Source of the DNA: CBFHND01 sp965657085
Lineage (GTDB): Bacteria > Pseudomonadota > Alphaproteobacteria > Rhodobacterales > Rhodobacteraceae
Assembly: GCA_965657085.1 (NCBI GenBank)
Contig: CBFHND010000035.1
Span: forward strand, 1 to 28,426
Direction: 5' to 3'
DNA length: 28,426 nucleotides
Under the pieces are notes generated by a model. It searched no databases, was not told the origin of the DNA, and saw only the letters and a list, made by a program, of their open reading frames with translations. Of this stretch, positions 1 through 7,413 are shown piece after piece. A program made the position numbers and the translations under genes. The stretch's first letter is position 1; each line of letters starts with the position of its first letter.

Positions 1-150
1 GGGCCATTATCGCGAATGTGGTCGAGAACGGTTTGAAACTGCTGTTCAAACCCATCGCGCCGCCAGTTGCGCCACCTCGATTTCAACCGTTCGGCGTCCC
101 GCTTACGGCGCAGATGCCACTGCGGACACCCAGGTGGCCACGGCCGCGTT
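1..150 (-). other. Unassigned junction beyond the truncated integrase
   Basis: The integrase reading frame loses its family resemblance at about position 150. Beyond it, toward the window edge, a different minus-strand frame stays open to position 3 and would encode a basic, Trp/Arg-rich stretch (WRNWRRDGFEQQFQ). It has no start codon that I can assign. It may be part of another gene or transposase fused at a deletion or insertion joint, but I do not recognise it. Confidence 0.3.
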
Positions 151-676
151 TGGCCACCATCGCAAGGATGTCATCGGCCAGGATCGCTTCCTTTTGCACC
201 GGCGGACGGGCGTGTTTGCGTTTGATCCCGGCCAGCACGGTGGCGATATGGCGGTTCTTGCGATCGAGGGCAAAGCCGCGCTGCGCATAGTTCCAGGCGA
301 GGCCCGACAGGCGGCGGTCGATGGTGCTGACCGATAGGGCAGGGGAGGGGCCCGCTCCGGACGCCAGGTCCGCAAGGTAGAGCCCGATCATTTCGGGCGA
401 CGGGGGCAGAGTCTCCGCGCCCTTCATCCGGCACCAGCGCGCGAAATGCGCCCAGTCTTTCGCATAGGCCTTCAGCGTATTGTCCGAGGCCGCGGCGCGC
501 GCATAGTCGCGCGCGGTATCCACCAGCCGATCGAGCGTGCCTGAACCAGCCACAAAGGAAGGAAGGCTCAAAGCCTCGCTGCTGGGATGATCTCTCTCGT
601 TGTTCTCGCTGACCGAAGGCCCATTTGGCGGCTTTGAGATCGATTTCTCGTTGTTTTCTGACATGTCGCTGAGCAT
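83..676 (-). pseudogene. Truncated tyrosine recombinase/integrase (N-terminal part)
   Basis: The product matches the N-terminal SAM-like core-binding domain of plasmid- and island-type tyrosine integrases: a helical DNA-binding segment with DNTLKAYAKDWAHFARWC, then SVSTIDRRLSGLAW and a KRKHARPPVQKEAIL linker leading into the catalytic domain. The frame then runs into unrelated sequence and stops, so the whole catalytic domain with the R-H-R-Y residues is missing. It therefore cannot be an active recombinase. Candidate starts are ATG at 676 or 664; a TTG at 700 is also open, and none has a strong ribosome binding site. It is divergent from DUF1403 and ScpB genes, a set often seen together on alphaproteobacterial plasmids. 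The N-terminus carries SENNE twice, encoded by a DNA direct repeat. Confidence 0.8.
595..662. repeat. Two imperfect direct repeats in the integrase 5' end
   Basis: The stretch 595-613 (TCTCGTTGTTCTCGCTGAC) recurs in shorter form at 646-662 (TCTCGTTGTTTTCTGAC), about 50 bases apart. They encode the duplicated SENNE motif of the integrase N-terminus. The core TGTTCTCGCT is found again at 5853-5862, just upstream of tniA. Short spaced repeats are typical of TniA-family transposon ends, but these could equally be a small coding duplication. Confidence 0.4.
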
Positions 677-685
677 ATTCTTTGG

Positions 686-712
686 TGTCCGATAATGCAA
701 ACTTATTGGACA
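686..712. repeat. Inverted repeat shaped like a recombinase core site
   Basis: Arms TGTCCGATAA (686-695) and TTATTGGACA (703-712) are inverted copies with 9 of 10 positions matching, separated by a 7-base spacer TGCAAAC. Arms of 9-13 bp around a 6-8 bp spacer are the known layout of tyrosine-recombinase crossover sites. It lies directly at or before the start of the truncated integrase, so it could be its attachment core, or alternatively an operator for the divergent int/DUF1403 promoters. Confidence 0.5.
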
Positions 713-789
713 TAGAAAGACTCGGCAAAGAGGGGCGGTTTCTACACTATGTGGTAGTCAAAAGCGCCGTCACAAGATAGTGTTGTGGC

Positions 790-1674
790 ATGACATATGC
801 CCGCCCAACCTTCGACAGCGACCCTGATAGCTTACCCCGGATGCCGTCCTGGGTCACCTCGGTACGCGCCGAAACCCTTGAAGATGTGGCGTTTTTGTCG
901 GGCGCAGCACTGAGCCACCTGCATCTTGCGTTAGGATACGATCCTGTCCCCCAGGCCTTGCTGCGGGACCGGCTCGCGCTGCGCGCGACGGAGGCTTGTG
1001 TCGCGTTTTCGGGTCGCCCGGAGCGGGCAGGGGAGCTGCGCGACGTGGCGCATCTGCTGCGCCCCGGCGACCTGCCCGGCCCGGCAGGCGAAACCTGTCT
1101 GGCGTGGCGTCGCGCCACGGAAGGGCCGGTGACCTTGCAAGCTCTGGTCCGGGCGCTGCCTGAACTTCAGGGTGATCAGATCGCGAGTTGGCTCGATGCC
1201 GGGCAGGGGGCAGCGGTCAGTCGCGCGGCAATGGTGCTGGAGGCGGTACTGAACGATGCCCCCCGTGCCGAGGTGCCCGCACTCGTCCTTGCTGACGCGA
1301 CCCTCGCTCAGACGCTTGGTTGGGATCATGTCGTGCCGCTTCTGGCCGCAGGCCTGAAACGCGCCGACATGCGCAAGCGAGGCGAAGACCTACGCTCGGC
1401 TTGTCATCGTGCGCTCGTCTCATCGGCGGTCGATGCCGTGCGTCTCTCAACTGACCTCGCGCGGCGGGCAGCGCATCTCAAAGCGGTCGCGCCGAAGCTG
1501 CGCGCCAAAGGCGCAGAGGCCGCCGTCGCGATGTTCCTGACCCAAGATGCCGTCGCGCCTGCGGCCCTCCCACTACCGGACCGGTCCGCACGGCGGCTCT
1601 GTGACCGGTTGGTCGTTCTCGGCGCGGTGCGCGAGCTGACCGGCCGCGACACGTTCCGGCTCTACGGGATCTGA
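790..1674 (+). CDS. DUF1403 family protein
   Basis: This 294-residue protein has the features I associate with DUF1403. An N-terminal region has AFLSGAALSHLHLAL-type alanine-rich helices. A central segment includes LRDVAHLLRPGDLPGPAGE and WRRA. The C-terminus is strongly conserved, with APKLRAKGAEAAVAMFL, DRSARRLCDRLVVLGAVREL and a final FRLYGI. No catalytic motif, signal peptide or membrane segment is visible; it appears to be a soluble, mainly helical protein whose function is unknown. It ends 3 bases before the ScpB-like gene, so the two are probably co-transcribed. It is divergent from the truncated integrase. The start is the ATG at 790, with no clear ribosome binding site upstream. Confidence 0.85.
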   Translation: MTYARPTFDSDPDSLPRMPSWVTSVRAETLEDVAFLSGAALSHLHLALGYDPVPQALLRDRLALRATEACVAFSGRPERAGELRDVAHLLRPGDLPGPAGETCLAWRRATEGPVTLQALVRALPELQGDQIASWLDAGQGAAVSRAAMVLEAVLNDAPRAEVPALVLADATLAQTLGWDHVVPLLAAGLKRADMRKRGEDLRSACHRALVSSAVDAVRLSTDLARRAAHLKAVAPKLRAKGAEAAVAMFLTQDAVAPAALPLPDRSARRLCDRLVVLGAVRELTGRDTFRLYGI

Positions 1675-1677
1675 GCG

Positions 1678-2277
1678 ATGGCCAAGGATCACGCCGAAAC
1701 TGACTTCGATCGGGAACTGAACGATCTGCCAGCCGAATTGCGGTGGCGTGAATGGATGCGGCGGATTGAAGCCGTTCTCTTCGCCAGTGCATCGCCGGTG
1801 CCGCGCGAGGACCTCGCGCGCGTGGTGGGGCAGGGGGCTTCGGTCGATCTGTTGGTCGAAGACCTGGTCGCCGATCTCGAAGGACGATCCTTCGAAGTGG
1901 CGCAGGTGACCGACGGCTGGATGTTGCGCACGCGGCCCACCTACGCCCCAGCGATCAGGGCCGCTGCGGATGTGGGCGAACAGCTTCTGGACCTGGACGA
2001 ATATGATGTCGCGGTGCTCGCTGCCATCGCCTACCACCAGCCGATCACCCGGGACGGGCTGAAGGACATCTTCGGCAAGGAGATCAGCCGCGATCTGATC
2101 GGGCGACTGCATGCGCGCGGGTTGATCGGAACCGGTCCACGGTCGCCGCGGCGTGGAGCACCCTATACCTATGTGACGACGGAGCAGTTCCTGGTCGCGT
2201 TCGATCTGGAGTCGCTGCAGGACCTGCCCGATCGGGAGCAGATGGAGGATGCAGGGGTCATCAATGCGCAGGCATAG
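1678..2277 (+). CDS. scpB: ScpB-like segregation and condensation protein (plasmid type)
   Basis: The 199-residue product resembles the SMC-Scp complex subunit ScpB. An N-terminal winged helix (about residues 25-95, with RIEAVLFASASPVPREDLARVVG and the GRSFEVAQVTDGWMLRTRP strand region) is followed by a second winged helix (about 105-180, LAAIAYHQPITRDGLKDIFGKEIS then GLIGTGPRSPRRGAPYTYVTT). ScpB normally binds ScpA and the SMC ATPase to form a condensin that compacts and segregates chromosomes. Neither scpA nor smc is present here, so this copy may act as a DNA-binding or regulatory protein of the mobile element, or join the host condensin. It is translationally close to DUF1403 (3-base gap). 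Its 3' end overlaps the convergent tniQ by 17 bases. Confidence 0.85.
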   Translation: MAKDHAETDFDRELNDLPAELRWREWMRRIEAVLFASASPVPREDLARVVGQGASVDLLVEDLVADLEGRSFEVAQVTDGWMLRTRPTYAPAIRAAADVGEQLLDLDEYDVAVLAAIAYHQPITRDGLKDIFGKEISRDLIGRLHARGLIGTGPRSPRRGAPYTYVTTEQFLVAFDLESLQDLPDREQMEDAGVINAQA

Positions 2278-3295
2278 CCGTTGCCAATGATGTGCGGCGG
2301 TTTGAATGAAGGCGAACGATGACCTGTTGTAAGTCCGCCAAATCAGGATGTCTGGAGCGCGACTTTGGTCCCGGTGTGATCTGTAACGTGATCTCTGCAC
2401 TCAATGACGCCACCAAGTCGGAATGCTTGGGCGCAGCCAGTGCAATGCGGGTCAAGAGGTCAATTGCAGGATGCACGGAACGTTTTTGGAGGTGCGTCAT
2501 TCCATCGGCCAACTGGCGGAACAATGCGTAGCGGACCCGGTGCGGCAAGCGCGAAATTGACGTCGGCTGGCCATTGAACGTGAAACAAGCCGCCCCAAGC
2601 ATGGCGGGCAGGGATGTCTTTCCATGCCGTCCATGTCCTGCAACATGCATTCGAAGCAAATCGTCGATGAGCCGTTCGAGACGCTGCACATCATACTCGG
2701 CGGGCAGGGTGGGTTTTCGGAGATCAGCATCACACCAGACGCAGAAATGTTGCGGCAGAAGGCGGTTTTGTCGAGCAGGCGCAATGCCGCCGCCGCAGGC
2801 AGGGCAGTGATCGCGCAAGCGGCATCCATGCCGAAAGCAGGAAACGCGCGTCGCCAGGCTCCAGCCGCGCCGGAAGAACGGTGCGCGATCCTCTTTCAGG
2901 CATGCCGGGCAATATTGCAGGCGATTGAGCCGAGCGGTCGATGTGCGGGCATCTCCTGATCCTGTGATCTGCCGCAATCGCAACCGGGCTAGTGAGTCGC
3001 GGTTCAAAGCCAGGCCATCAATATCCTCGGCAGGCAACCGGGTTCGCTCGACCAGCAATTTGAGGATTCGCCCGGGAAGGTCTCGGTCAAGCTTCGCAGA
3101 CCAATCTCCAACAGCGACATCCAGAACCCGCCCAAAATATTGAGGTGGAATTCCATTGGCCATGGCCAGCCGATGCAGCCAGCTCGACAGAAGCTCTCCG
3201 GGTGCCGGTGCAACAACGCCGGGCCAGCCTTGCCCCACCTCATTGCCGTAGTCGCGCGCAGGTGTGACTGTGATCTCGGACGCAGACTGGTTCAC
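2261..3295 (-). CDS. tniQ: TniQ family transposition/target-selection protein
   Basis: This 344-residue protein has the TniQ layout. The N-terminal segment includes GELLSSWLHRLAMANGI, and is followed by zinc-finger pairs: Cys129/Cys132 (CPAC), Cys153/His156/Cys158, Cys164/Cys167 (CPACGG) and Cys185/Cys188 (CVWC). In Tn5053/Tn402 and Tn7-like elements, TniQ/TnsD proteins cooperate with TniA and TniB in transposition and target choice. The start overlaps the end of tniB by 4 bases (ATGA), so it is the last gene of a tniA-tniB-tniQ operon. No resolvase or res site follows; the next gene is the convergent ScpB-like gene, overlapping at the 3' end. Confidence 0.88.
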   Translation of the reverse strand: MNQSASEITVTPARDYGNEVGQGWPGVVAPAPGELLSSWLHRLAMANGIPPQYFGRVLDVAVGDWSAKLDRDLPGRILKLLVERTRLPAEDIDGLALNRDSLARLRLRQITGSGDARTSTARLNRLQYCPACLKEDRAPFFRRGWSLATRVSCFRHGCRLRDHCPACGGGIAPARQNRLLPQHFCVWCDADLRKPTLPAEYDVQRLERLIDDLLRMHVAGHGRHGKTSLPAMLGAACFTFNGQPTSISRLPHRVRYALFRQLADGMTHLQKRSVHPAIDLLTRIALAAPKHSDLVASLSAEITLQITPGPKSRSRHPDLADLQQVIVRLHSNRRTSLATAMPAH

Positions 3296-4173
3296 GTCAT
3301 TTCGCGGCGCAAAGGAGCATTTCGGCGTTTCGACAGGGGCGTGTAACCAAGCGAGGTGATGGTCGCTTCAGAAATGTGTTCCTCGCCGCTCTTTATCGCG
3401 GTGATAGCCGCGTTGCTGACGATAACGACCACCTCTCCGATCAAACCTTCCGACAGTTCATGGATGATCCCAGCCAGAGGCGATCGCGACAGGCCTGAGG
3501 GTCGGGCGAGTGGCATGCTGGCCTCAAGACTATCGAGGAGCGTCGCGAAATCTTCGTCATAGGCCCATCTGGGAACAGGGATCGTATCGAACCGCGATCC
3601 CATTTCCTCGGTGTCGTGCACTGCGTCGTAGACCGCGACCTCGCCGACCAGTACGGGCGAGATGTCGTGGACACGTGCGATACGGCGCAGGAACGAAAAG
3701 ATAGCTTTCACGTCCTGGCGCCGACCACGAAGGGCGCTGTGAAACTCATCGAAGATGAGCAGGCGGGGTTTCAGGCTGTCCAGCAAGTGATCCACCTGTT
3801 CGCCCGCGCGCGACAGGCTTCGCCAGCCAACTGCCTGAGGCGCGCGCAGCCCGGCAAGAATGCTGGCATAGAAGTGAGACAGTCCAGCACCTTCCCGGGT
3901 CTGGATCACCCAGATCCTTTGACGTTCTGACTGACGCAAATGTTCGATCGCGAAGCGTTCGGCGATCATCGTCTTGCCATTGTGATAGGGGCCTGTCAGC
4001 AAGAGCCCTCTGGGGCGCAAGGTTACTGGCCGATCGAGTAGCAGGCGCATGGCGTTGTGGGCGCTGTTTGCGACAGGGTGGCTGATCCAACGGGCCGTCC
4101 GGATATGGGCGATCCGACGCGCGTCATCCGCACCGAGAAGCGATGCAGCCGGGTCCAAGAGGTGATCCGCCAT
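3292..4173 (-). CDS. tniB: TniB transposition ATPase
   Basis: The 293-residue product is an AAA+ ATPase of the TniB/TnsC type, which uses ATP to regulate the TniA transposase and capture target DNA. The Walker A motif is GPYHNGKT (residues 61-68) and Walker B is LLIFDEFH (138-145), followed by the arginine-rich region ALRGRRQDVKAIFSFLRRI characteristic of the family. The gene starts one base after the tniA stop and overlaps tniQ by 4 bases, which indicates translational coupling. All key nucleotide-binding residues are present, so the protein appears intact. Confidence 0.9.
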   Translation of the reverse strand: MADHLLDPAASLLGADDARRIAHIRTARWISHPVANSAHNAMRLLLDRPVTLRPRGLLLTGPYHNGKTMIAERFAIEHLRQSERQRIWVIQTREGAGLSHFYASILAGLRAPQAVGWRSLSRAGEQVDHLLDSLKPRLLIFDEFHSALRGRRQDVKAIFSFLRRIARVHDISPVLVGEVAVYDAVHDTEEMGSRFDTIPVPRWAYDEDFATLLDSLEASMPLARPSGLSRSPLAGIIHELSEGLIGEVVVIVSNAAITAIKSGEEHISEATITSLGYTPLSKRRNAPLRREMT

Positions 4174-4174
4174 T

Positions 4175-5809
4175 TCACCAATCCTCCACCGGAAAGACGC
4201 GGCGCGGACGTTCGGGGTCGGGCGTTTCCCGGATTGGTGTCGGGGCAGGAGTCAGGCTCTGGTAAGGTTTCGGCGCCTGAGCCGCATGCCTGGCCCGTGC
4301 GATTTCCTTCAGCCTTTGCTTCTTGCTTGCTGAGGCATCCACGGTCGCTGCGATTTCGCGGCGGATCGCGGTCTTCTCCTCGATCGGGCGCCGACCAGTT
4401 TCGCGCGCTCGGTTTCTCTCGGCCCTGTGCTGCCAGAGGGTGACCGCTTCAAGCAGTCCATCCCGACGCGCCACAGGGCGCCAGACTCCTATATCGGGGT
4501 CCTTGATGTAGATGTGGCTAATGTCCCGAGGATCATAACGAACATCGAGAGCATCCAATCGATCACGGCGGGCGACCAATGGGCCCATCCATGGGTCGAA
4601 ATAGTCGTTGGCAAACAGGCTGACACCCTGAGGTGAAATCCTGCGTGTCTTGTGCGGGAGAAAGCTGAGCAGAACATCGAAAGGGTTGTCTTCCGGGCCA
4701 TCCGGCTGACGGCATTTTCGTTCCCATGCAATTGTCGGGACCGTCAGCTTGCGTTCATTCTGGCTAAGATTGTGATCGATAATCGCCAGCGCGATACAGC
4801 GTTCGAGGTCTGCAAAGTTGAGCCTCGCACGGTCTTCGGACAGATACTCGCCCCGATCCGCGATGGAACGCCCGGTCTTGCCAGGCAGGGAGCGCAACAC
4901 CGTATTCACCTTGCCGAGAAGCCGCTCGACAACCCCGCCACGATGGACGGTCCCCTTGTTCCGGCTTTGAATTGCAATGCCGTACTCGGCACAACCCCGG
5001 ATGAAACTGGTGCTTCTGAATTCCATGGCGGAATCCACGACGACCTTCTTCGGGCGACCAAACATCGGCCAGGAATGATTGATGTCGCGCGCTGCCAGCC
5101 AGTCCTCCTTGCGGCACATCGCCTGCGCAAGACAGAGGGCGACCGACAGGCGTGAGGGCTGCTCAAGGGTCAGGCAGAAGCCAATAATCGCGCTTGTTGC
5201 AACATCGGCTGCGATAGTGAGATAGGGGCGTCCGACATAGATGCCCTGACCATCGATGACTTCCACAAACTGGATGTCGGCGGGGGTATGGTCTATCTGG
5301 ACAACATCGAGTGCGTGTTTGGCCCGGATATAGCCTGGGCGGGGTTTCAGGCGCCGTAGGTTTTTTCCTCCTGAATGTCGCCGTCGTGCAATCTCCTCGG
5401 GCGTGAACAGTCGTGGGATACGCTTGGAAACGGTGACATAGGCAGGCGGATCAAGACCCTCGCTGTCACAACGGGTGCGGATTTCATCGACAATCGGCGC
5501 AAGGTCCGGTTGCTCGGGCCGAAGCCAAAGCTCCCGAAGCGTTGCCGCGATGATCTCTTCAACAGCCGGGCTGATCCTTGCGCGCCTCGCCCCACCAGTC
5601 TTTGGCAACAACGAAGAAACCCGGCGCTCGGTGCGGTATCGGCGCAGGTGGTTGTAGACTTGGCGCGTCGAGAGACGCAATTCGGATGCGGCCCGAGAAA
5701 CTGCGGTGCGCATAGGCTCTTGCCCGTCCAGAATGCGATCCAGCTCTCGCGCGATACGCGTTGCCTTGACCCAAGCCTCGTCAGACGCTTCGTTTTCGCG
5801 CAGCGTCAT
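4175..5809 (-). CDS. tniA: TniA transposase (DDE, Mu/Tn5053-type)
   Basis: This 544-residue transposase carries an N-terminal helix-turn-helix region (STRQVYNHLRRYR, about 47-59) and an RNase H-fold catalytic core with the DDE triad visible as Asp173 (QIDHT), Asp259 (VVDSAME) and Glu295 (GGVVERLLG). The last two are separated by 35 residues, the usual D,D(35)E spacing. A C-terminal Mu-type beta-barrel region follows (DPRDISHIYIKDPD). TniA binds repeats at the transposon ends and performs strand transfer with TniB and TniQ. It is the first gene of the operon. The 130 bases upstream should contain one transposon end, but I could not identify a matching pair of terminal inverted repeats. Confidence 0.92.
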   Translation of the reverse strand: MTLRENEASDEAWVKATRIARELDRILDGQEPMRTAVSRAASELRLSTRQVYNHLRRYRTERRVSSLLPKTGGARRARISPAVEEIIAATLRELWLRPEQPDLAPIVDEIRTRCDSEGLDPPAYVTVSKRIPRLFTPEEIARRRHSGGKNLRRLKPRPGYIRAKHALDVVQIDHTPADIQFVEVIDGQGIYVGRPYLTIAADVATSAIIGFCLTLEQPSRLSVALCLAQAMCRKEDWLAARDINHSWPMFGRPKKVVVDSAMEFRSTSFIRGCAEYGIAIQSRNKGTVHRGGVVERLLGKVNTVLRSLPGKTGRSIADRGEYLSEDRARLNFADLERCIALAIIDHNLSQNERKLTVPTIAWERKCRQPDGPEDNPFDVLLSFLPHKTRRISPQGVSLFANDYFDPWMGPLVARRDRLDALDVRYDPRDISHIYIKDPDIGVWRPVARRDGLLEAVTLWQHRAERNRARETGRRPIEEKTAIRREIAATVDASASKKQRLKEIARARHAAQAPKPYQSLTPAPTPIRETPDPERPRRVFPVEDW

Positions 5810-5970
5810 GAACCCGCCGCTCCACGGTTTCTAAACCCCATCTTCTGCCCCATGTTCTCGCTTGTTGAAACGCGAGCTAAAAATTGAAATCGAAACGTAA
5901 AATACCACGTCGGATTACGCTTCATCCTGCTGGAATCCTGTAAGAACTTTTTGATGAAACGGCAAAGCAA

Positions 5971-6801
5971 TTGCGACAGGATGACCGGCTATTGCGTGGC
6001 CCGAATGGCTGGCGACACAGACTGTCATTGATCGAGGCGGCGGACCTCAGCTGGTTCGCAGGGGATCGGGTGAGTTCTGATCGTTTGGCGCTCTGGGTAT
6101 CAATGCGGTTGTCAGGCGTGCAGGATGATCCAGAAGCACTGGCAAGAATTGGATGGGCAGTTCGGCGACTAACAAGCGGTCCCGGACCGAAGGTTGACTT
6201 AGCTGCCTTTCTTGATCGCCGCGATCCCGAGAACATGGAGGACAGTGCCGAGCGTTTTGAAGATCGCGCGGGCGGATGGCTGGATGTGATGACAGCCGCC
6301 GCCGATCTCCACCCAATCACGCGGGCTTGCATGGGTTTTCATCTTTGGAGCCTCGCGGGCTTCGGACAATACGGCGATCAGATCGAAGCCGCCGTCGCTG
6401 CGTCCAGGATCGCAGCCAGCGACGGAAGCGGTGCAATCTTCGCACCGCTCGCCATGGGAGGGGCAGGAGGGCTGCGTGCCTCCGGCTTGCCATTAGAGCG
6501 ACTAGAGCGTTGGCTCGGCGGAATGGAAACTGCCTGCCTGGCCGCGATGCGACACCTCGACGATATCGAGGCATGGTCGGCGAAGACGAAAACTGCAATG
6601 ACCTCACTCACAGGAAAGACGCCGCCAGCCTTACGCGCCTTGCTCACCGAATGGCCATTGGTCTCCGCGTCAATGGCCGAGACACTTACCGGTGCCAGCC
6701 GCGCCGCTGTTCAACGCAACCTGGGCTGGATGGAAGCGCATGGTCTGATCCGCGAGGTAACGGGACATCGACGGTATCGGATGTGGTGCGCTTCTCCTTG
6801 A
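5971..6801 (+). CDS. HTH protein resembling DUF1612/RHE_PE00001 family, 5' truncated
   Basis: The C-terminal 60 residues (PLVSASMAETLTGASRAAV, then GLIREVTGHRRYRMW) form a winged-helix DNA-binding domain of the kind found in the DUF1612/RHE_PE00001 proteins of alphaproteobacterial plasmids. The upstream part is a helical region of unknown role. No ATG start is available. The frame is open only from 5944, right after a TAA, and the TTG at 5971 lacks a ribosome binding site. The homologous-looking reading frame seems to continue across that stop, so the N-terminus is probably lost, perhaps through the adjacent tni element. Family members often sit near DUF1403, ScpB and integrase genes, which fits this context. 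It is likely a DNA-binding regulator or a decaying copy of one. Confidence 0.6.
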   Translation: MRQDDRLLRGPNGWRHRLSLIEAADLSWFAGDRVSSDRLALWVSMRLSGVQDDPEALARIGWAVRRLTSGPGPKVDLAAFLDRRDPENMEDSAERFEDRAGGWLDVMTAAADLHPITRACMGFHLWSLAGFGQYGDQIEAAVAASRIAASDGSGAIFAPLAMGGAGGLRASGLPLERLERWLGGMETACLAAMRHLDDIEAWSAKTKTAMTSLTGKTPPALRALLTEWPLVSASMAETLTGASRAAVQRNLGWMEAHGLIREVTGHRRYRMWCASP

Positions 6802-6802
6802 G

Positions 6803-7075
6803 TCATTGGTACATGACGCCCCGGAATCCTGCGTCCGTCAATCGGTGCATAGGACCAATTCGTTGGTAAAGACCATTCATCAGGTGCGATGCCCTGCTGT
6901 CATCCGCCGCGAAATCGATGAGTGCTCGCACCTTGCGCGTCAGAGTGCGGCCCCCTAGGTAAACGGCGCCAATCGGACTACTAACGGACTGATAATCATT
7001 TGGAACTATGACCAGATCGCCGTTGTTGACAGTACCGCGAAGTGCGAAATTCGGTACATATGCGATGCCCAGAGT
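6803..7075 (-). pseudogene. LysR-family regulator remnant (C-terminal end)
   Basis: Reading the minus strand from 7075 gives an open frame with GIAYVPNFALRG, GAVYLGGRTL and TRKVRALIDFA, ending at a stop at 6803. These motifs closely match the C-terminal effector domain of the intact LysR at 19863-20768, which has GIAYVPSFALRG and RKVRALIDFAL. An in-frame TGA at 7076-7078 and loss of homology upstream show that the DNA-binding domain and most of the effector domain are gone. It abuts the stop of the preceding HTH gene, which points to a recombination joint. Confidence 0.8.
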
Positions 7076-7413
7076 TCATAGCTCAGGCGGTTCGGGACTG
7101 GATAATGCCGGTAAGAGCCAAGACCGCCTACATCCAACAGGGATCACCCGCCATGTTCAAGTTTTCGAATAGCATCTCCTGAATTCTCAGGAAAAGAGCG
7201 ACATCATGATGCCGCAAAAGAGATAGCTTCCAAACAGATTCATAGGTAAGAAAACGCGACGGGTCGGCGATGGCGTCGCCAGCATGATGTGCTCGCCCGT
7301 ACTCACCATCCTGAACGCCGGGATCTTGCTTTGCCGCCTTGCGGTGGGGGAAGGTGCAACCGGAATTGAAGGCACTCCTCATCAGCAAAGTCGGCCTGAA
7401 CAGGAGTGAACCG
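7076..7413. other. Intergenic stretch before creatinase, no recognised gene
   Basis: About 340 bases without a gene that I can support. A short minus-strand frame (7128-7388, 86 residues) is open but resembles nothing I recognise. A good ribosome binding site (AGGAG at 7402-7406) lies just before the creatinase ATG. The creatinase promoter must be in this stretch, but no clear -35/-10 pair stands out. Confidence 0.4.

Noticed and set aside
1573..2400. Minus-strand frame of 275 residues
   Set aside because: It is antisense to the ScpB-like gene and the end of DUF1403; no recognisable family and no promoter or ribosome binding site.
7128..7388. Minus-strand 86-residue frame before creatinase
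   Set aside because: No domain, no ribosome binding site and no coding-like pattern; retained only as part of an unassigned stretch.
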